Shown here piece after piece: positions 10,066 through 20,971 of a stretch of 64,000 bases of DNA. The DNA is taken from NCBI GenBank assembly GCA_947184155.2, contig CAMXCT020001871.1, positions 1 through 64,000 of the forward strand, in the 5' to 3' direction. Both the position numbers and the translations under genes were made by a program. Source of the stretch: Cladocopium goreaui (Eukaryota > Sar > Dinophyceae > Suessiales > Symbiodiniaceae). The first letter of the stretch is position 1, and the number at the start of each line of letters is the position of its first letter. Under the pieces are notes generated by a model. That model was given only the letters and a program-made list of their open reading frames with translations, made no database searches and was not told the DNA's origin.

Positions 10066-10299
10066 TTGGTTCAATCTGTCTCACTTTCGGTCGCATCAAA
10101 CCACAGCCGCTCATTCGTTCTGTTCTGCCTCACCTTCGCCAATACGGGTTCCAGTTGCTCCATGGCTACCTTCTCTGTGGCTGGACAAGTTCAAGTCAAG
10201 GGACGCTGCGCGACGTTGAGGCTGAAACTTCCAAACGCGAAGCCTCTAAAAGAAGAGCCAGAGGTAAAAGTTTGTCGGCCAAGCACCTCTGATCTCATG

Positions 10300-10990
10300 G
10301 CTGCCATCGAGGGTATGATCAGTTGCTTGGCCAGTTTGCGACCCTTTGATTGCGGCGGAGGCGGTCTTTCAGGAAGCGCCAAGCACGATCTACATGTTGT
10401 GTGCCTGCCTTCGCTTTCAAAGTCTTTCCATCAGGAAGACGCTAGGTAACAAAACCATACAAAACGTACGTACTGGGGCGACGACCATGTGACTTTGCCA
10501 CCACGCTTCTGCTTCTTCTTGCAACGGACGACAGCATCATGGACGATCCCTTTGACCTTTGCCTAGTAGCTCTTGGACGAATCAGTGTGCAAAACAAGCT
10601 TCCGGTTGAGGAGGTACTTCTGCGCAATCGGGGCCCAATCGACTTTGTGAATCGCACCAGGGCCAGGGGCTCGCTTCACAGACTGAAGGAGCTATAGGCG
10701 TGTCAAAACCTAGCTGGCAGGTAGCCCATGTACCAGCATGCCGCTCCATTACTCCCAGAGGATGCACTTGCCCTTGGCGACCAAGTCTTTGTAGTAGATA
10801 TCCTGACTGACATTTGCCCGATCAAAGGTAGCTTCATCAGCCTCAACATCCCGCGACGCGTCTTTGTGAAAGCTGGCACCACAGCAATTCGTGCAGCAAT
10901 GCGCTCCGCCCAGTGCGAGTACTGGAACCGCGGGGCTGATTTGTGGCTGAAGACAGGTGATCTGGTCAAAGATCAAAGATATGCCATGTC
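10300..10990 (-). pseudogene. Decayed DDE transposase, ISXO2/IS1595-like
   Basis: Minus-strand pieces in order read HKDASRDVEADEATFDR, a stop, KVDWAPIAQKYLLNRKLVL followed by HTDSSKSY, a stop, KVKGIVHDAVVRCKKKQK, then after a frame change RLPDGKTLKAKAGTQHVDR and AWRFLKDRL. The order of acidic residues (DVEADE, HTDSS, HVDRAWRFLKD) and the HTD..KSY block fit the IS1595/ISXO2-type DDE domain that I recall as common in dinoflagellate gene models. Two in-frame stops and at least one frameshift mark it as dead. A plus-strand reading RSAQCEYWNRGADLW (10899-10943) resembles the usual end of such proteins and may be an inverted fragment (uncertain). Confidence 0.55.
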
Positions 10991-10999
10991 GCTATTCCT

Positions 11000-11500
11000 G
11001 TTCAAAGCATAAATTCCGGGACTTGAAGATTGGGGTGAGGCGCAGCTGATGTGAAAAGGGTGTCGTCTGCTTGCCCTTGTCTCCTTGCTTGCAAACTCAT
11101 ACTCAGCTCTTCTTACTTCACAACTACAAACTGCACGCCACCTTTCCAATGTACTCCTGTGCGCCAGCAAACGCATTCACATAACTAGAAACTTCAAGCC
11201 ACCTCTCCCATGTGTTCCCATGCGCCAACAAACCCATGTCACATTGAAGGTCGTCCTGCAGAGCATCAGGGTATCTAGTCTTGATACGTCACTTGTCAGC
11301 TTCACAGCATGACTGCAATGTTCGGAGTGTGCACACATCTTGTCCTGTTTTTAGTCGTGTCAGTTTTGTAACCTGACAAGCTCAATGCACCCTTCCAAGC
11401 CTGCCAGTCTAGTCTTGCTACGTCTTGCTACTCTGCTTGCCGCTCTGAAGATATCTGATCTCTTTGCTTTAGCTCACGCAGTGCGTCATAACTATGCAAT
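11000..11500. other. Unassigned stretch next to transposase remnant
   Basis: Free of families A-D and open in several short frames. CAAACTCATACTCAGC and AACAAACCCATGTCAC words recur loosely. It may be further transposon debris. Confidence 0.3.
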
Positions 11501-11505
11501 CCAGG

Positions 11506-11588
11506 AGGGCGGGCCAGGGCGGGCCAGGGCGGGCCAGGGCGGGCCAGGGCGGGCCAGGGCGGGCCAGGGCGGGCCAGGGCGGGCCAGG
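11506..11588. repeat. 10-bp GC minisatellite AGGGCGGGCC
   Basis: Eight perfect copies. It encodes only a GRAGQG-type repeat on the plus strand, so I do not treat it as coding. Confidence 0.95.
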
Positions 11589-11811
11589 CTGCAAGGCCGC
11601 GGAAGTAGTATGAAATACCAGTTCGTATATTTAAATGTTGTTCCCGTATGTTTACATGAATTGGATTCCGTTTGTTTAAATGGCCGGGCGGGCCAAGGAA
11701 AACCTTCCCGGAGGTAGTCTAGAATACCTGTTCGCATATTCAAAAGTCCGTATATTTACATGTAGTTACCGTAGCTTTAAGCTATTTTATCGTAATTGGT
11801 GGGGGGGGTAG

Positions 11812-11863
11812 CATTTATATATATATATTTACATATATTTACGTATATATATATATATATATG

Positions 11864-11894
<31 letters not shown>

Positions 11895-12200
11895 GCAATT
11901 AGCTGTATATATATATATATATGCATGTGTTTTAAACACACAGTTTACAATCATAATTGCTTTTGGATACACATATCTCCTTGTGGGTTCTGACTTGTGC
12001 AACTTAAAGCAGCAAAAGGGCACATATTTGTTTGTCAAAACATACATATATAATGTATATATAGATATTTAATGTATTTATATATATATATGGTATATAT
12101 ATATACATAATGTATATATATATATGTATTTAAATTTAAATTTAAATATACGTATAAATAAATACATCCATATTTATATATATATATATACATCACAATA
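11812..12200. repeat. TA-rich microsatellite blocks
   Basis: Three TA/TATG blocks (11812-11925, 12045-12130, 12165-12200) with a unique AT-rich spacer and a perfect TTTAAATTTAAATTTAAA. Confidence 0.8.
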
Positions 12201-12294
12201 TATTCATATATCTAATCTTTGTGCTTTTCGATTTGGAGGATCTTGCCAACCATTAGTTGATAGTTCCAACTGTTGTTTTTCCTTGCTACCCGAG

Positions 12295-12342
12295 GTGGCG
12301 GAGGAACATCAAGGTCTCCAAGAGGAGTTCTTTCGGGACGGC
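12295..12342 (+). CDS. Coiled-coil gene, micro-exon 1
   Basis: CCCGAG|GTGGCG acceptor and GGC|GTTTGA donor bound 48 nt, phase 0, reading VAEEHQGLQEEFFRDG. Highly charged and heptad-compatible. First of a run of plus-strand micro-exons to 25.4 kb. Their Glu/Lys/Gln/Leu-rich readings suggest one long coiled-coil protein, perhaps structural or a vesicle tether. The specific family is unknown. Assignment to one gene is inference from strand, phase and composition. Confidence 0.5.
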
Positions 12343-12497
12343 GTTTGATCATTGACATCATTTTTCATTCATTACTCGAATTGCTGGTAATTTAACAAAT
12401 ACATGTATATAGATATAGTCCCACAAAAGGTTCCCCAAATTTTTGGATGGGAAAATCAAAAACATCACCCACTCAGCAAGTACAAACATGTTAAGTC

Positions 12498-12590
12498 ATA
12501 CCCTTTGGTAATTTGTTACATAGCTATTGAAAATGGCCCTAAAAATAGTTGATTTACCTATAATTTTTAATGGTGATTTTCCGAATGTAC
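12498..12590. mobile_element. Left part of a family A element
   Basis: TACCCTTTGGTAATTTGTTACATAGC through GGTGATTTTCC is present. The right end is missing. Confidence 0.65.
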
Positions 12591-12886
12591 AGGAAAGCAG
12601 GCTTTGAAGCACCAAAGGTTTATCCAACAATTGCGGGTTCTCCTGCAGATTTTCCGATTCAATGCCCAGGACGGGTCCCCCAAACGTAACGTGAAACATG
12701 ATTTTTTTTAATTTTTCTGTTCAATTTACCAAAATTTAAAGAATGATAACTCATACAGTATAAATCCCATTTTTTGTTGGTTCAATAGTGAACAATGTAA
12801 TTTTACTGTTTTAGAACGCCGAATTAAAAAACCACTTGGGTTCCTTTTCGTTTTTTCGAACGGCATGTTTTTGTTGGCTTAGTCAG

Positions 12887-13006
12887 GCGCCACCGAGGCC
12901 AAAGAAACCGGGGCCATTTTTCAGGAGCTGTCTGTGGCCACTGTGAAGATGAAGGGCTTGGAGGAAGAACTCATTGGAACACGACAGCAGGCGCATTTGC
13001 TTCGGG
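12887..13006 (+). CDS. Coiled-coil gene exon
   Basis: Acceptor GTCAG|GC and donor GG|GTGGGG. Reads ATEAKETGAIFQE then LSVATVKMKGLEEELIGTR and QQAHLLR. Clear heptad pattern. A second possible acceptor (TTTTTCAG|GAG at 12925) would shorten the exon to the purely helical part. The end phase does not match the next recognised exon, so an exon between is probably missed. Confidence 0.65.
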
Positions 13007-13767
13007 GTGGGGCTGGGTTTTAAAATGGAAGTTAATGGGGTTGCATTGGATTTTAATGCGATGTTAATGGAATTCTAATGGATTGAAATGGCATTTTAAT
13101 GGGAATGAATGGGATTTACTTGACCACACGTTAACGCACAGTTCACTTGGTGAACTCTGTTTGATTAGGGGGAGTGATTCCCAGGATTGGAAATTTTCAC
13201 AGGAAGGATCAACTGCAACTGGTGGTTTGCAAGCCATGGTTTCCTGTAGATTTTCCGGAAAAAGAACAATCAGTTGATTGATGGCTTGATGGTTGATGTT
13301 TGGAAAAAATGGAAGAAGGGCATCTCGGTATCTAACTATCTATTTCTAATCGAATTAACAGACTCTAATCCATCCATCTCTTTCCTCTCTCATATCCTCA
13401 AAAAGTTGAATGTGTTTTTGACACAGCTAGGCATCATTTTTAGATGACTTCTCCGGAGCTAGAAAGAGCTCTTTCTGTGCTCGGGATCACGGTTTTTTCA
13501 ATCCCTTGCTACATCCCAGGTTGAAGCTGTAACCCACCTGCTAAGCACGAATCGCTATGTGCGGCAACATCGAAATAGCCCCAACCTACGGCAACTGCAT
13601 GGGGAAATCGGTGATACACCTTTTGACGTGGGGATCTTCCGAAAAAACGGCCACATCTTTGGTCCCTTCAACACCCCCATTTTTCTCAGCTGGTTTGCGG
13701 GCGACTGTTTTGGAGGTAAAAAACCTCCTTTTGGATGTCCCAGGAATCGCAAGTGGTTCAGAACCCA
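13007..13767 (+). other. Intron stretch
   Basis: Begins with repeated TTAATGG(G/A)ATT words (13027-13115). Then comes mostly unique sequence. At 13700-13742 lies a block (CGACTGTTTTGGAGGT..CTCCTTTTGGATGTCCC) repeated in reverse complement at about 18477-18522. Confidence 0.5.
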
Positions 13768-13876
13768 TATGGGGGTTTCCATAAATGGGTGATCCCCGAA
13801 ATGGATGGTTTGCAATGGAAAATGCGAGCACAAAATGGATGATTTAGGGGTACCCCATTTTAGGAAACCTCCATAG
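13768..13876. repeat. Fold-back element, GGAGGTTTCC type (family F)
   Basis: TATGGGGGTTTCCATAAATGG pairs with the distal TTAGGAAACCTCCATA. The interior carries ATGGATGGTTTG and ATGGATGATTTAGGGGTA. Related copies: 15841-15950 and 18226-18341. Confidence 0.65.
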
Positions 13877-14004
13877 ATCAAGAACTGGGGGAGTAAAACC
13901 AACGCCTGGAATAACACACATTCAGGCCTTGGAAATAAACTGGAGGTTTCGCAAAATCCTGGGTTGACATTAATCCCACCCCCAAAAAATGGTGCTACAT
14001 CTAT

Positions 14005-14150
14005 ACAATATATAATTATACATGTATAGTTATATATATATACACACATACATTGTTATATATTATACATACATTGTTGTATATATATATATAGTTATAT
14101 ATATATACACATCGTGATTCATGTGTATATATATATATATATGTATATCC
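14005..14150. repeat. TA microsatellite
   Basis: TA/TACACA repeats just upstream of an exon. Confidence 0.8.
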
Positions 14151-14197
14151 ATTTGAATCCCCATGATGTTGGTTTGTTGCTGATGCCTCGCTCCCAG

Positions 14198-14248
14198 GTG
14201 GCGGAGGCTCAGGAGTCGCAGGAGCGACGCATGTTGGAGTTTCAGCAG
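14198..14248 (+). CDS. Coiled-coil gene micro-exon (51 nt)
   Basis: CTCCCAG|GTGGCG acceptor and CAG|GTGGGA donor. 17 codons, phase 0, VAEAQESQERRMLEFQQ. Charged helix with no glycine or proline. Confidence 0.7.
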
Positions 14249-14301
14249 GTGGGAAGCGACCGGGGATGGGTAAACAAAACATAAGTATAGGTATATATAT
14301 A

Positions 14302-14406
14302 TACCCTCTGGTTATTTAACATAGCCATGGAAAATGGCCCATTTATAGACGGTTTACCTATTAAAAATGGGGATTTTCCATGGCTATGTTAAATAACCAG
14401 ATGGTA
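14302..14406. mobile_element. Family A MITE-like element
   Basis: TACCCTCTGGTTATTTAAC left end, GTTAAATAACCAGATGGTA right end, nearly perfect hairpin. Confidence 0.9.
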
Positions 14407-14625
14407 TATCAATAAGATATATGATTCAGGTATCATTATCATATACCAGATATAGGAAATATGATATACTGATGATATTATGATAGATACTTATAGGTAT
14501 GATCATAGGTAAGTCAATCATAATATTGAAATTTCATGCCACAAATGGCATCCTGGAGGATTTAAGAAGCCTGAAGTTGAAGCCCTATGGGACCACAGAT
14601 TTTAGCAGATGTTTATTTATATATA

Positions 14626-14656
<31 letters not shown>

Positions 14657-15034
14657 TTAATATTCACCATCTACTTTTTTGGGATACTCAATTTTGATAC
14701 CCATATGGTTTGATAGGGAAAATCTTGGGATAATCATGGGATAATCGTAGGATATGAATAGATACTGATTCTAGTATCATATTAGTCAAGGTGTTTGGAG
14801 ACAAGCATATGTAAGTTTATGTACGGAGTTTTTTTTGCTTTTAGGAGGATATTTTCTTTGGTTATATAGATCGGAAAATCGGATATGCTGGGATATAAAT
14901 AGTTTATACCATAGTGATACTGTTTTTTTAATGGTAATGGAAGATCATGGAGTCCAATGACTAATGATGATCTCCCCTTTGGTCATCAAACATGGCTGGA
15001 GAATCCCATAATGGAAGTTTTCATGGGAACATCA
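14407..15034 (+). other. AT-rich intron stretch
   Basis: ATGATA-rich words, a TATG microsatellite at 14618-14655, and otherwise nothing recognised. Confidence 0.5.
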
Positions 15035-15170
15035 TATATCCGGGTAAATTTGATCACGACCGAAGCCTGTTCTCCCGAAACCTGGAATCAGGGTGAATGT
15101 ATAGGGAAATCATCCCCATAGCTGGCCGAACTATTCAGGTTCGTGAACTACTATAATTTACCCAGATATA
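15035..15170. repeat. Fold-back element ending in CGGGTAAATT / AATTTACCC
   Basis: ATATCCGGGTAAATT pairs with AATTTACCCAGATAT. The interior GGGAAATCATCCCC and GGCCGAACTATT recur at 18549-18600 and 5016-5058. Followed by five copies of GGATATAGT (15178-15220). Confidence 0.65.
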
Positions 15171-15358
15171 TGAATAGTGGATATAGTGGATATAGTGGAT
15201 ATAGTGGATATAGTGGATTTTCCATTGCCACGTTTGCCAGAAAACATAGGAATGAGTTGTGATTTCACCTTTCGAAGTCATCAAAATCGTGGATTTCGAA
15301 CACCCAACAATGTATAAAAATGCCAGGAAAATGTTTTGTTATAAAACAATCTCACTAG

Positions 15359-15409
15359 CTGACAAACGGCAAAGCCAAGAACAAGGTCGAGAGGGCTTAC
15401 TATGACAAG
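15359..15409 (+). CDS. Coiled-coil gene micro-exon (51 nt)
   Basis: CTCACTAG| acceptor and AAG|GTCGCG donor. 17 codons, phase 0, LTNGKAKNKVERAYYDK. Same length and phase as the 14198 exon. Charged but less clearly heptad. Confidence 0.5.
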
Positions 15410-15840
15410 GTCGCGAGATTTTTTTGCCATTGAACATGCCCAGCAGTCCCAGCGGTTTGGGCGTCTCTGGTGGAGTCATCTAGGGGCTGCTGCTTGCTGC
15501 TACGAATGGTGGGTTCAAATCGAGCTTCATCGCTTAGCACAGCTGAGTATCATTGAAGGTGACCTTGACAGTGATGGTGTGAGGACACGCAAGAGCAAAG
15601 AAAACTTCATGTCAGCTGGGGGTGACAAGAACTTTTACAGCTCCGCAAGTGATGGCAAAACAAATACAATATATAATATATATATATAACATCACCCCAA
15701 CTGGCCTTATTTCTGATTTGAGAATTGTGCCCAGATGACAGTTTTTGCTCCCCTTGAAATATTGCGCATATTGGCCTCTAAAACAGTGATGTTACGTTCA
15801 GGACTGCACGATGAAAACATCACCCTCTGACAATCCAATG

Positions 15841-15950
15841 TGGAGGTTTCCAAAGTCATGGGGGTGACCCAAGCTCGCTGGATGGTTTAGAACGGAAAAG
15901 CCGAGCATGAAATGGATGATTTGGGGGTATCCCTATTTCAGGAAACCTCA
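15841..15950. repeat. Fold-back element, family F
   Basis: TGGAGGTTTCC pairs with GGAAACCTCA. The interior GCTGGATGGTTTAGAACGGA and AAATGGATGATTTGGGGGTA match other family F copies. Confidence 0.7.
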
Positions 15951-16228
15951 ATATGGCAATCTAAAACCCGCCATCTATAGATGACTTTCCGATTAAAAAC
16001 CTTCATTTGCAGGGGGCTTTTCCAGCTAGCCACGCTTGATTGCTGGAGGGCAAGTTTGATAAAAATTGATAAACCCCAAATTGGATGATTGAAAAACGTA
16101 TATATGCAGAGGTAAACCATAAATTTGATCAACCCCAAATTGGATGATTGAAAAACATCTACAGAAAACCAGTTTCACAGAGTTTTGATCGTCCAATTTT
16201 GACCACTGAAAAACATGTCGATCTCCAG

Positions 16229-16273
16229 GCAACGGCGATGCTGAAGGAACACAGCCAGAAATTCAAGCAGCAG
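16229..16273 (+). CDS. Coiled-coil gene micro-exon (45 nt)
   Basis: GATCTCCAG| acceptor. ATAMLKEHSQKFKQQ, 15 codons, phase 0. The next bases GAGTGAG suggest a GA-type donor, which dinoflagellates are known to use. Reading through reaches TGA two codons later. Confidence 0.6.
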
Positions 16274-16588
16274 GAGTGAGATCTGTGAGCCATTCAGTGA
16301 CAGGTTTCAAAGTGGTGAGCCATCTCCAAAAATGCTGGTGTCCTAAAATGGGGGTACTCCCAAATCATCCGAAATTCGACCATTTAAGTTTAAGTATCGA
16401 AGCTAAGATGGTTTTGGGATACCCTATTTAGAGAAGTCCCGATTTGGCGATGGGCAGTGTTTAGGCAATGCCTGCCTGATGATTATTATTGGGGGGTTCT
16501 CCTGCCCCCAGAAAAATTGGGGATTATCAATCACAATCCATTGGAAATCCTATCAAGTTGGTAGGATATCCCATGTCTCTTGGCCACA

Positions 16589-16692
16589 TACCCTCTGGTA
16601 AACTAACATAACTATGGAAAATCACAATTTTTAGTGGGAAAATCCACTATAAATGGCCATTTTCCATGGCTATGTTAAATTACCAGAGGGTA
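16589..16692. mobile_element. Family A MITE-like element
   Basis: Full copy: TACCCTCTGGTAAACTAAC to GTTAAATTACCAGAGGGTA. Confidence 0.9.
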
Positions 16693-17168
16693 CTTGGTTG
16701 GTTTTGTGGCTTTTGTTGCTTCGTGAATTGCCGTGATCTAGGAGGCGAGAAAAGCTCAGCAGATGGTGGAGGCCCAATAAATTGGGGTAGCTTTTTGGCG
16801 CCTTCCAAATGTTTGGAGCACAATTTGTGGGAATGGGGGTAAAACAATAACAAACCATCCCCCAAATCACCATAAGTACGTGGTATAAACTGTTCCCAAA
16901 TGGGTGGCTTATTATTGATTCACCCACAGTGATGGGGATATAATGGAGATATCAAAAGGATACCAAGAAAGGATTCAAAAAAGATTCCAACTGAGCGCTC
17001 ACCCAAATTATAACCAGGTAGATAAGCCTCTTCCGATTGGTAGGATGAACCACGAAGTAGCGTTTTAGGTTGGTTTTTGAACCGGCTGGTTCTTGAACCA
17101 ACAGTTTTAATAGGATGTCTGAAAGTAGGGCATCCTTAAATCCACTGGTCAAGAATCATTTTCCCTAT

Positions 17169-17276
17169 TACCCTCTGGTAAACAAACAGTTTGCTATTGA
17201 AAATGGCCATTTATAGTGGATTTTCCCATTAAGAATGGTTATTTTCCATAGTTATGTAAACGTTTACCAGAGGGTA
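17169..17276. mobile_element. Family A MITE-like element
   Basis: Full copy with the core in the opposite sense (GGCCATTTATAGTGG first, then GGTTATTTTCC). Confidence 0.9.
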
Positions 17277-17773
17277 CTTCATGGCCGCATGGCCATAACT
17301 CTATTTTCCAGACAACTGATGGATGTGGCAAGTTGCACCAGCGACAGAGATCTGAAACCAACAAAGGGCTAGTTGTGGGGTTTTCAACCTCCGAAACCCA
17401 ACAAAACTCATCACCAGAAAACAAACACTCCACACCTCGATTTCTGTTGTGGAGCATATTGGACTCAAAAGGGGACTGATCCATTTCTTCAAAACATCGG
17501 TAATTTTGGGTGGTTTTCAGGCTTTCTGCGGTTTATTATATTCCAGTTTTCGAAGCATTTTGTGGTGGCACACATATTCGAGAAGTCACCAAAATCCTTC
17601 TTGATGAGTTATTCTCGGAGCTTATACTAAGTTATACGGTTCGAAAATCAATAAATGGGATTATAAACTGACCCATGATCTAGCCTTCTGCTTGCAACCC
17701 CATTCTCAACCCACCCGTTTTTCTTTAAAAGGATGAGGGACAGCCTTGCATCGACGTAACCGTTGTTGACTAG
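17277..17773 (+). other. Intron stretch, mostly unique
   Basis: No repeat family recognised. Overlapping short open frames on both strands, none convincing. Confidence 0.4.
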
Positions 17774-17815
17774 GCGGTACGACGCGAAGAGAAGGAGAAG
17801 ATGTCTCATTTAGAG
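17774..17815 (+). CDS. Coiled-coil gene micro-exon (42 nt)
   Basis: TTGACTAG|GCG acceptor and GAG|GTGTGG donor. 14 codons, phase 0, AVRREEKEKMSHLE. Confidence 0.6.
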
Positions 17816-17954
17816 GTGTGGATTTCGTGGAAAATCGAAATGTTGGAGATCATGTTAACCAAAACTGATGAGGTGTAAACAAAATCTAAAGGTGTCCAAG
17901 TTGTTTATTCTTTTTGAACAGTGTCCATATATAGTTTTCATCTATTTTTTTTAG

Positions 17955-18071
17955 TTGCTACACACGGTGCGGATGTTTCCCAAGGACGGCAAGAAATGGT
18001 CCAGTCGCGAAGTCGCGAAATGGTTAGTCACCGAGATACAAACCTACAAGAAGGCAACTAAGTTCAGTTAA
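17955..18071 (+). CDS. Candidate exon, LLHTVRMFPKDGKKW
   Basis: A T8AG acceptor opens 38 codons, LLHTVRMFPKDGKKWSSREV continuing AKWLVTEIQTYKKATKFS, to TAA. A good donor (G|GTTAGT) near 18024 would end it earlier. Either a normal internal exon or the end of a short transcript. The family is not recognised. Confidence 0.55.
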   Translation: MLHTVRMFPKDGKKWSSREVAKWLVTEIQTYKKATKFS

Positions 18072-18225
18072 TCCATGCCATAAATCCATAAACAGTGGTT
18101 GTTTTTTGGGGTGTAATTATGAACTCTAACAGAAGCCCAAAAAATCAACATGCTTCAACTATGTAACGAAAAATATCGAAAAATCAGGAGTCAGGAGGTT
18201 CAACTGTTTTACCATCACAAATCAC

Positions 18226-18341
18226 ATATATGGAGGTTTCTTGAAATGAGGGTACCCCCCAAATCATTCATTTTAGTAGGATTTTCCATTATAAACCATC
18301 CAGCTATTGGGGTACCACCATTTCAAGAAGACCCCATATAT
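18226..18341. repeat. Fold-back element, family F
   Basis: ATATGGAGGTTTCTTGAAATG pairs with CATTTCAAGAAGACCCCATAT. The interior GGGTACC words pair. Confidence 0.75.
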
Positions 18342-18351
18342 TATATATATA

Positions 18352-18453
18352 CTAGTTGGTGGTTTGGAACATTTTTTTTCCCATTCATTTGGATTTCATA
18401 ATCCCAACTGACGAACTCATATTTTTCAGAGGGGTAGGTATACCACCAACCAG
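18352..18453. mobile_element. Family B fold-back element
   Basis: CTAGTTGGTGGTTTGG left end and ATACCACCAACCAG right end, with CATATTTTTCAGAGGGGTAGG inside. Confidence 0.85.
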
Positions 18454-18815
18454 TAATCCTTTAGTCTTCAATTGATGGGACATCCAAAAGGAGGTGTGGA
18501 CCTCCAAAACAGTCGCCCCCATAGATATATATATATGGTTTTTATGTGGGAAATCATCCCCGAAATGATGGCCGAACTATGAAAAATGGTCAGTGAAATA
18601 TTTTCTAATTTACCCAGATACATATAGATATATATGAATACTTAGGATATATACTTAGGATAATCCAGGGATATATATGATAATCTCCCAGTTATATGTA
18701 AGTTGGTTTAATTTACCCCATGATCCCTAAATATATATAATGATATATATATATATAGATAGATTATAGATCCCTAAATTGTTGCTGCTTTCACCGTTGT
18801 CCAAATCGCCTGCAG

Positions 18816-18863
18816 GCCGAGTTGGAGAAGAGTGGGCACGAAGTGAAGCGCCTGGAAACGGAG
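18816..18863 (+). CDS. Coiled-coil gene micro-exon (48 nt)
   Basis: GCCTGCAG|GCC acceptor and GAG|GTTGGA donor. 16 codons, phase 0, AELEKSGHEVKRLETE. Strong heptad pattern. Confidence 0.75.
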
Positions 18864-18915
18864 GTTGGAAACGCTGGAACGTTGGAGGGGTTGGATTTTA
18901 GGTTAACCAACTGGA

Positions 18916-18961
18916 ACCATAGGCAAACCATAGGAAAACCATAGGAAAACCATAGGAAAAT
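18916..18961. repeat. CCATAGGAAAA array near exon 3' side
   Basis: Four units begin 53 bp after the donor of the 18816 exon, ahead of AATTGTGATTTAACCACCA. Confidence 0.8.
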
Positions 18962-19011
18962 TGTGATTTAACCACCAAACATGGAGTTAATCAAGTGGGT
19001 TAACCAACTGG

Positions 19012-19096
19012 ATGGGTACAAACTAATCCTGAATAGTCTTTTGGTATGGGATTATCGACGTTCACCAGCAAAGAACCTATTTTTTTTGTGTAGAGT
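19012..19096. repeat. Family D element
   Basis: GGATGGGTACAAACTAATCC, AATAGTCTTTTGGTATGGGA, TTCACCAGC, then a T-run and GTGTAGAG. Ends like a splice acceptor. Confidence 0.8.
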
Positions 19097-19430
19097 ACTC
19101 AAGATGTCTGAATTCCATGGTTTATGGTAGATATAACTATAGTTATATAATGGGGTTTATAAGCCAACAAACACAACTGGGGGGCACCATCCTGTGAACA
19201 TAGGCCATTTTTAGTAGAAACTAATCTTCCAACCCTGATGACTGCCAGGGTCGAACTGTTCATTTACCAACTCATAGGAACATCATTAGAATCATTAGAA
19301 ATTCCACGATCAGTGGAGGTTTCTAGCTGGGATTCAACCAAGTATCTTGGATTTGAGACGGGGACGATCCTTTTTCCATGGACGGAGTTTGTGATGACTC
19401 CCTGAAGATGGATTTTTTTAAAGAGGATTT

Positions 19431-19529
19431 CTGGTTGGTGGTTTGGAACATTTTTTATGACTTTCCATATATTGGGAATAATCATCCAACTGACTAATAT
19501 TTTTCAGAGGGGTTCAAACCACCAACCAG
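19431..19529. mobile_element. Family B fold-back element
   Basis: CTGGTTGGTGGTTTGGAAC to CAAACCACCAACCAG, with ATATTTTTCAGAGGGGT inside. Confidence 0.9.
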
Positions 19530-19732
19530 ATTTTGATGGCAGATGGATGTTTGATGATCATATTTCACATGTTTTGACCATAAAAATTCGGCTTTGCCCA
19601 TAGATGCCACATGGAAATTGTAGGGAACATTATGATCAACCAGGCATTGCCCCAACGATGGCCCTGATGGAGAACATGATGACATGCTCAACCAGTTTTG
19701 TGAAAGCAAAATTAGTACCTAAAGGTCAATCG

Positions 19733-19816
19733 GCTGGGTAGAAACTCATCCTGAATAGTCTTTTGGTATGGGATTTTATCTAGTCACCAGCTAAGAACCT
19801 GTCATTTTGTGCAGGG
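19733..19816. repeat. Family D element
   Basis: CTGGGTAGAAACTCATCC, AATAGTCTTTTGGTATGGGA, GTCACCAGCTAAGAACC, ending CATTTTGTGCAGGG. Confidence 0.85.
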
Positions 19817-19846
19817 ATCCCCTGAGTTGTAATAAAGTTAGTTTAG

Positions 19847-19988
19847 TCAATGGGAATTCCAGGATCCTAAAATGGAGGTACTGTACCATATAAGGCCATA
19901 TTTTGCTGGGATATTCCCTTACATAGGCCTTACATAGGCCTTATATATGGTAGGTACCTCCAATTTAGGATCCTGAAATTCCCATTGA
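19847..19988. mobile_element. Family C fold-back element
   Basis: TCAATGGGAATTCCAGGATCC pairs with GGATCCTGAAATTCCCATTGA. The central GGCCTTACATAGGCC is duplicated. Confidence 0.9.
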
Positions 19989-20159
19989 TTTAGTTTCACC
20001 TATGCGTATCAACTTAGCTTTTTTGTTGGTCCCGAAGTCCCAGTTGAAACTGCTGGCAGGTCATCAAGATGAGCGATGAAATGACGCGTGCCCAGCCCTG
20101 AATTGCTGTGGATTTTCTGCGTCATACTCTCGGAGATGCAGAGAACATGCAAATAGCAT

Positions 20160-20242
20160 TTTTTATTTTTCCATATATTGGGAATAATAACCCCAACTGA
20201 CGAACTCATATTTTTCAGAGGGGTAGGTATACCACCAACCAG
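20160..20242. mobile_element. Family B element lacking its left end
   Basis: Starts inside at TTTTTCCATATATTGGGAATA and ends ACCACCAACCAG. The left end is absent. Confidence 0.7.
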
Positions 20243-20545
20243 TATAGATTCTTAGAATTTGTGGCTAAATCAGTCTAAAATATCGGAAATCTATATTTCC
20301 ATGATATCCCATTAAACCCCGATTACAGTAGTCCTTGTTGTTTCTTGCTGTTTCTTGACATGACTTAGGTACTTTAGGTATTTTTAGGTAGGGTTGCTCC
20401 AAACTTCGGTGGGTGACACTAGTTATAGCACGACCTGGGAAGAAAGGCTGGCAATTTTATTTCAAAGAAACATCAGATTCCCTGCCTTGCCAACTAGGCA
20501 GGTTGGCAGGTTGGAGCATGAAATTGGTGTCCCCCCTGATTGCAG

Positions 20546-20598
20546 GTGCGGTGAAGTGCGTGGAGGAACAAAAGGAAAGGGATCAGAAGGAGAAGGAG
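20546..20598 (+). CDS. Coiled-coil gene micro-exon
   Basis: CTGATTGCAG|GT acceptor and GAG|GTGCCC donor. AVKCVEEQKERDQKEKE after two leading bases. Its start phase differs from neighbouring exons, so the exon before it is probably missed. Confidence 0.65.
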
Positions 20599-20673
20599 GT
20601 GCCCCGGCATCGCCATAGGATGATGGTTGAGGGTTTATCGACTCGACAACTGAGACAACCCCCCAATAAATAA

Positions 20674-20787
20674 CTAGTTGGTGGTTTCAAACATGAATGG
20701 ATTATTTTCCATCATATATGGGACGTCATCCGAAACCCATTGACGAACTCCATCATTTTTCAGAGGGGTAGGTCAACCACCAACCAG
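20674..20787. mobile_element. Family B fold-back element
   Basis: CTAGTTGGTGGTTTC to CAACCACCAACCAG. It shares GGGACGTCATCCGAAACCCA with the diverged copy at 2483. Confidence 0.85.
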
Positions 20788-20920
20788 TGATATCGAATTC
20801 ATGGATTAATTTTCCATGACAATTTCCCCCAAAAATCCATCAACTAATATTTACCCGATAAGTTCTTTTTTGGTTGATGAATTTGGTCAACGTGATTTTC
20901 TGTTCTACGGTCTCTGTCAG

Positions 20921-20971
20921 GTGGTCCGCGAGCGCTTGTTGGAGCTACGCGTGCAGACGAAGGGCCTCAAG
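20921..20971 (+). CDS. Coiled-coil gene micro-exon (51 nt)
   Basis: TCTGTCAG|GTG acceptor and AAG|GTGCGG donor. 17 codons, phase 0, VVRERLLELRVQTKGLK. Confidence 0.75.
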
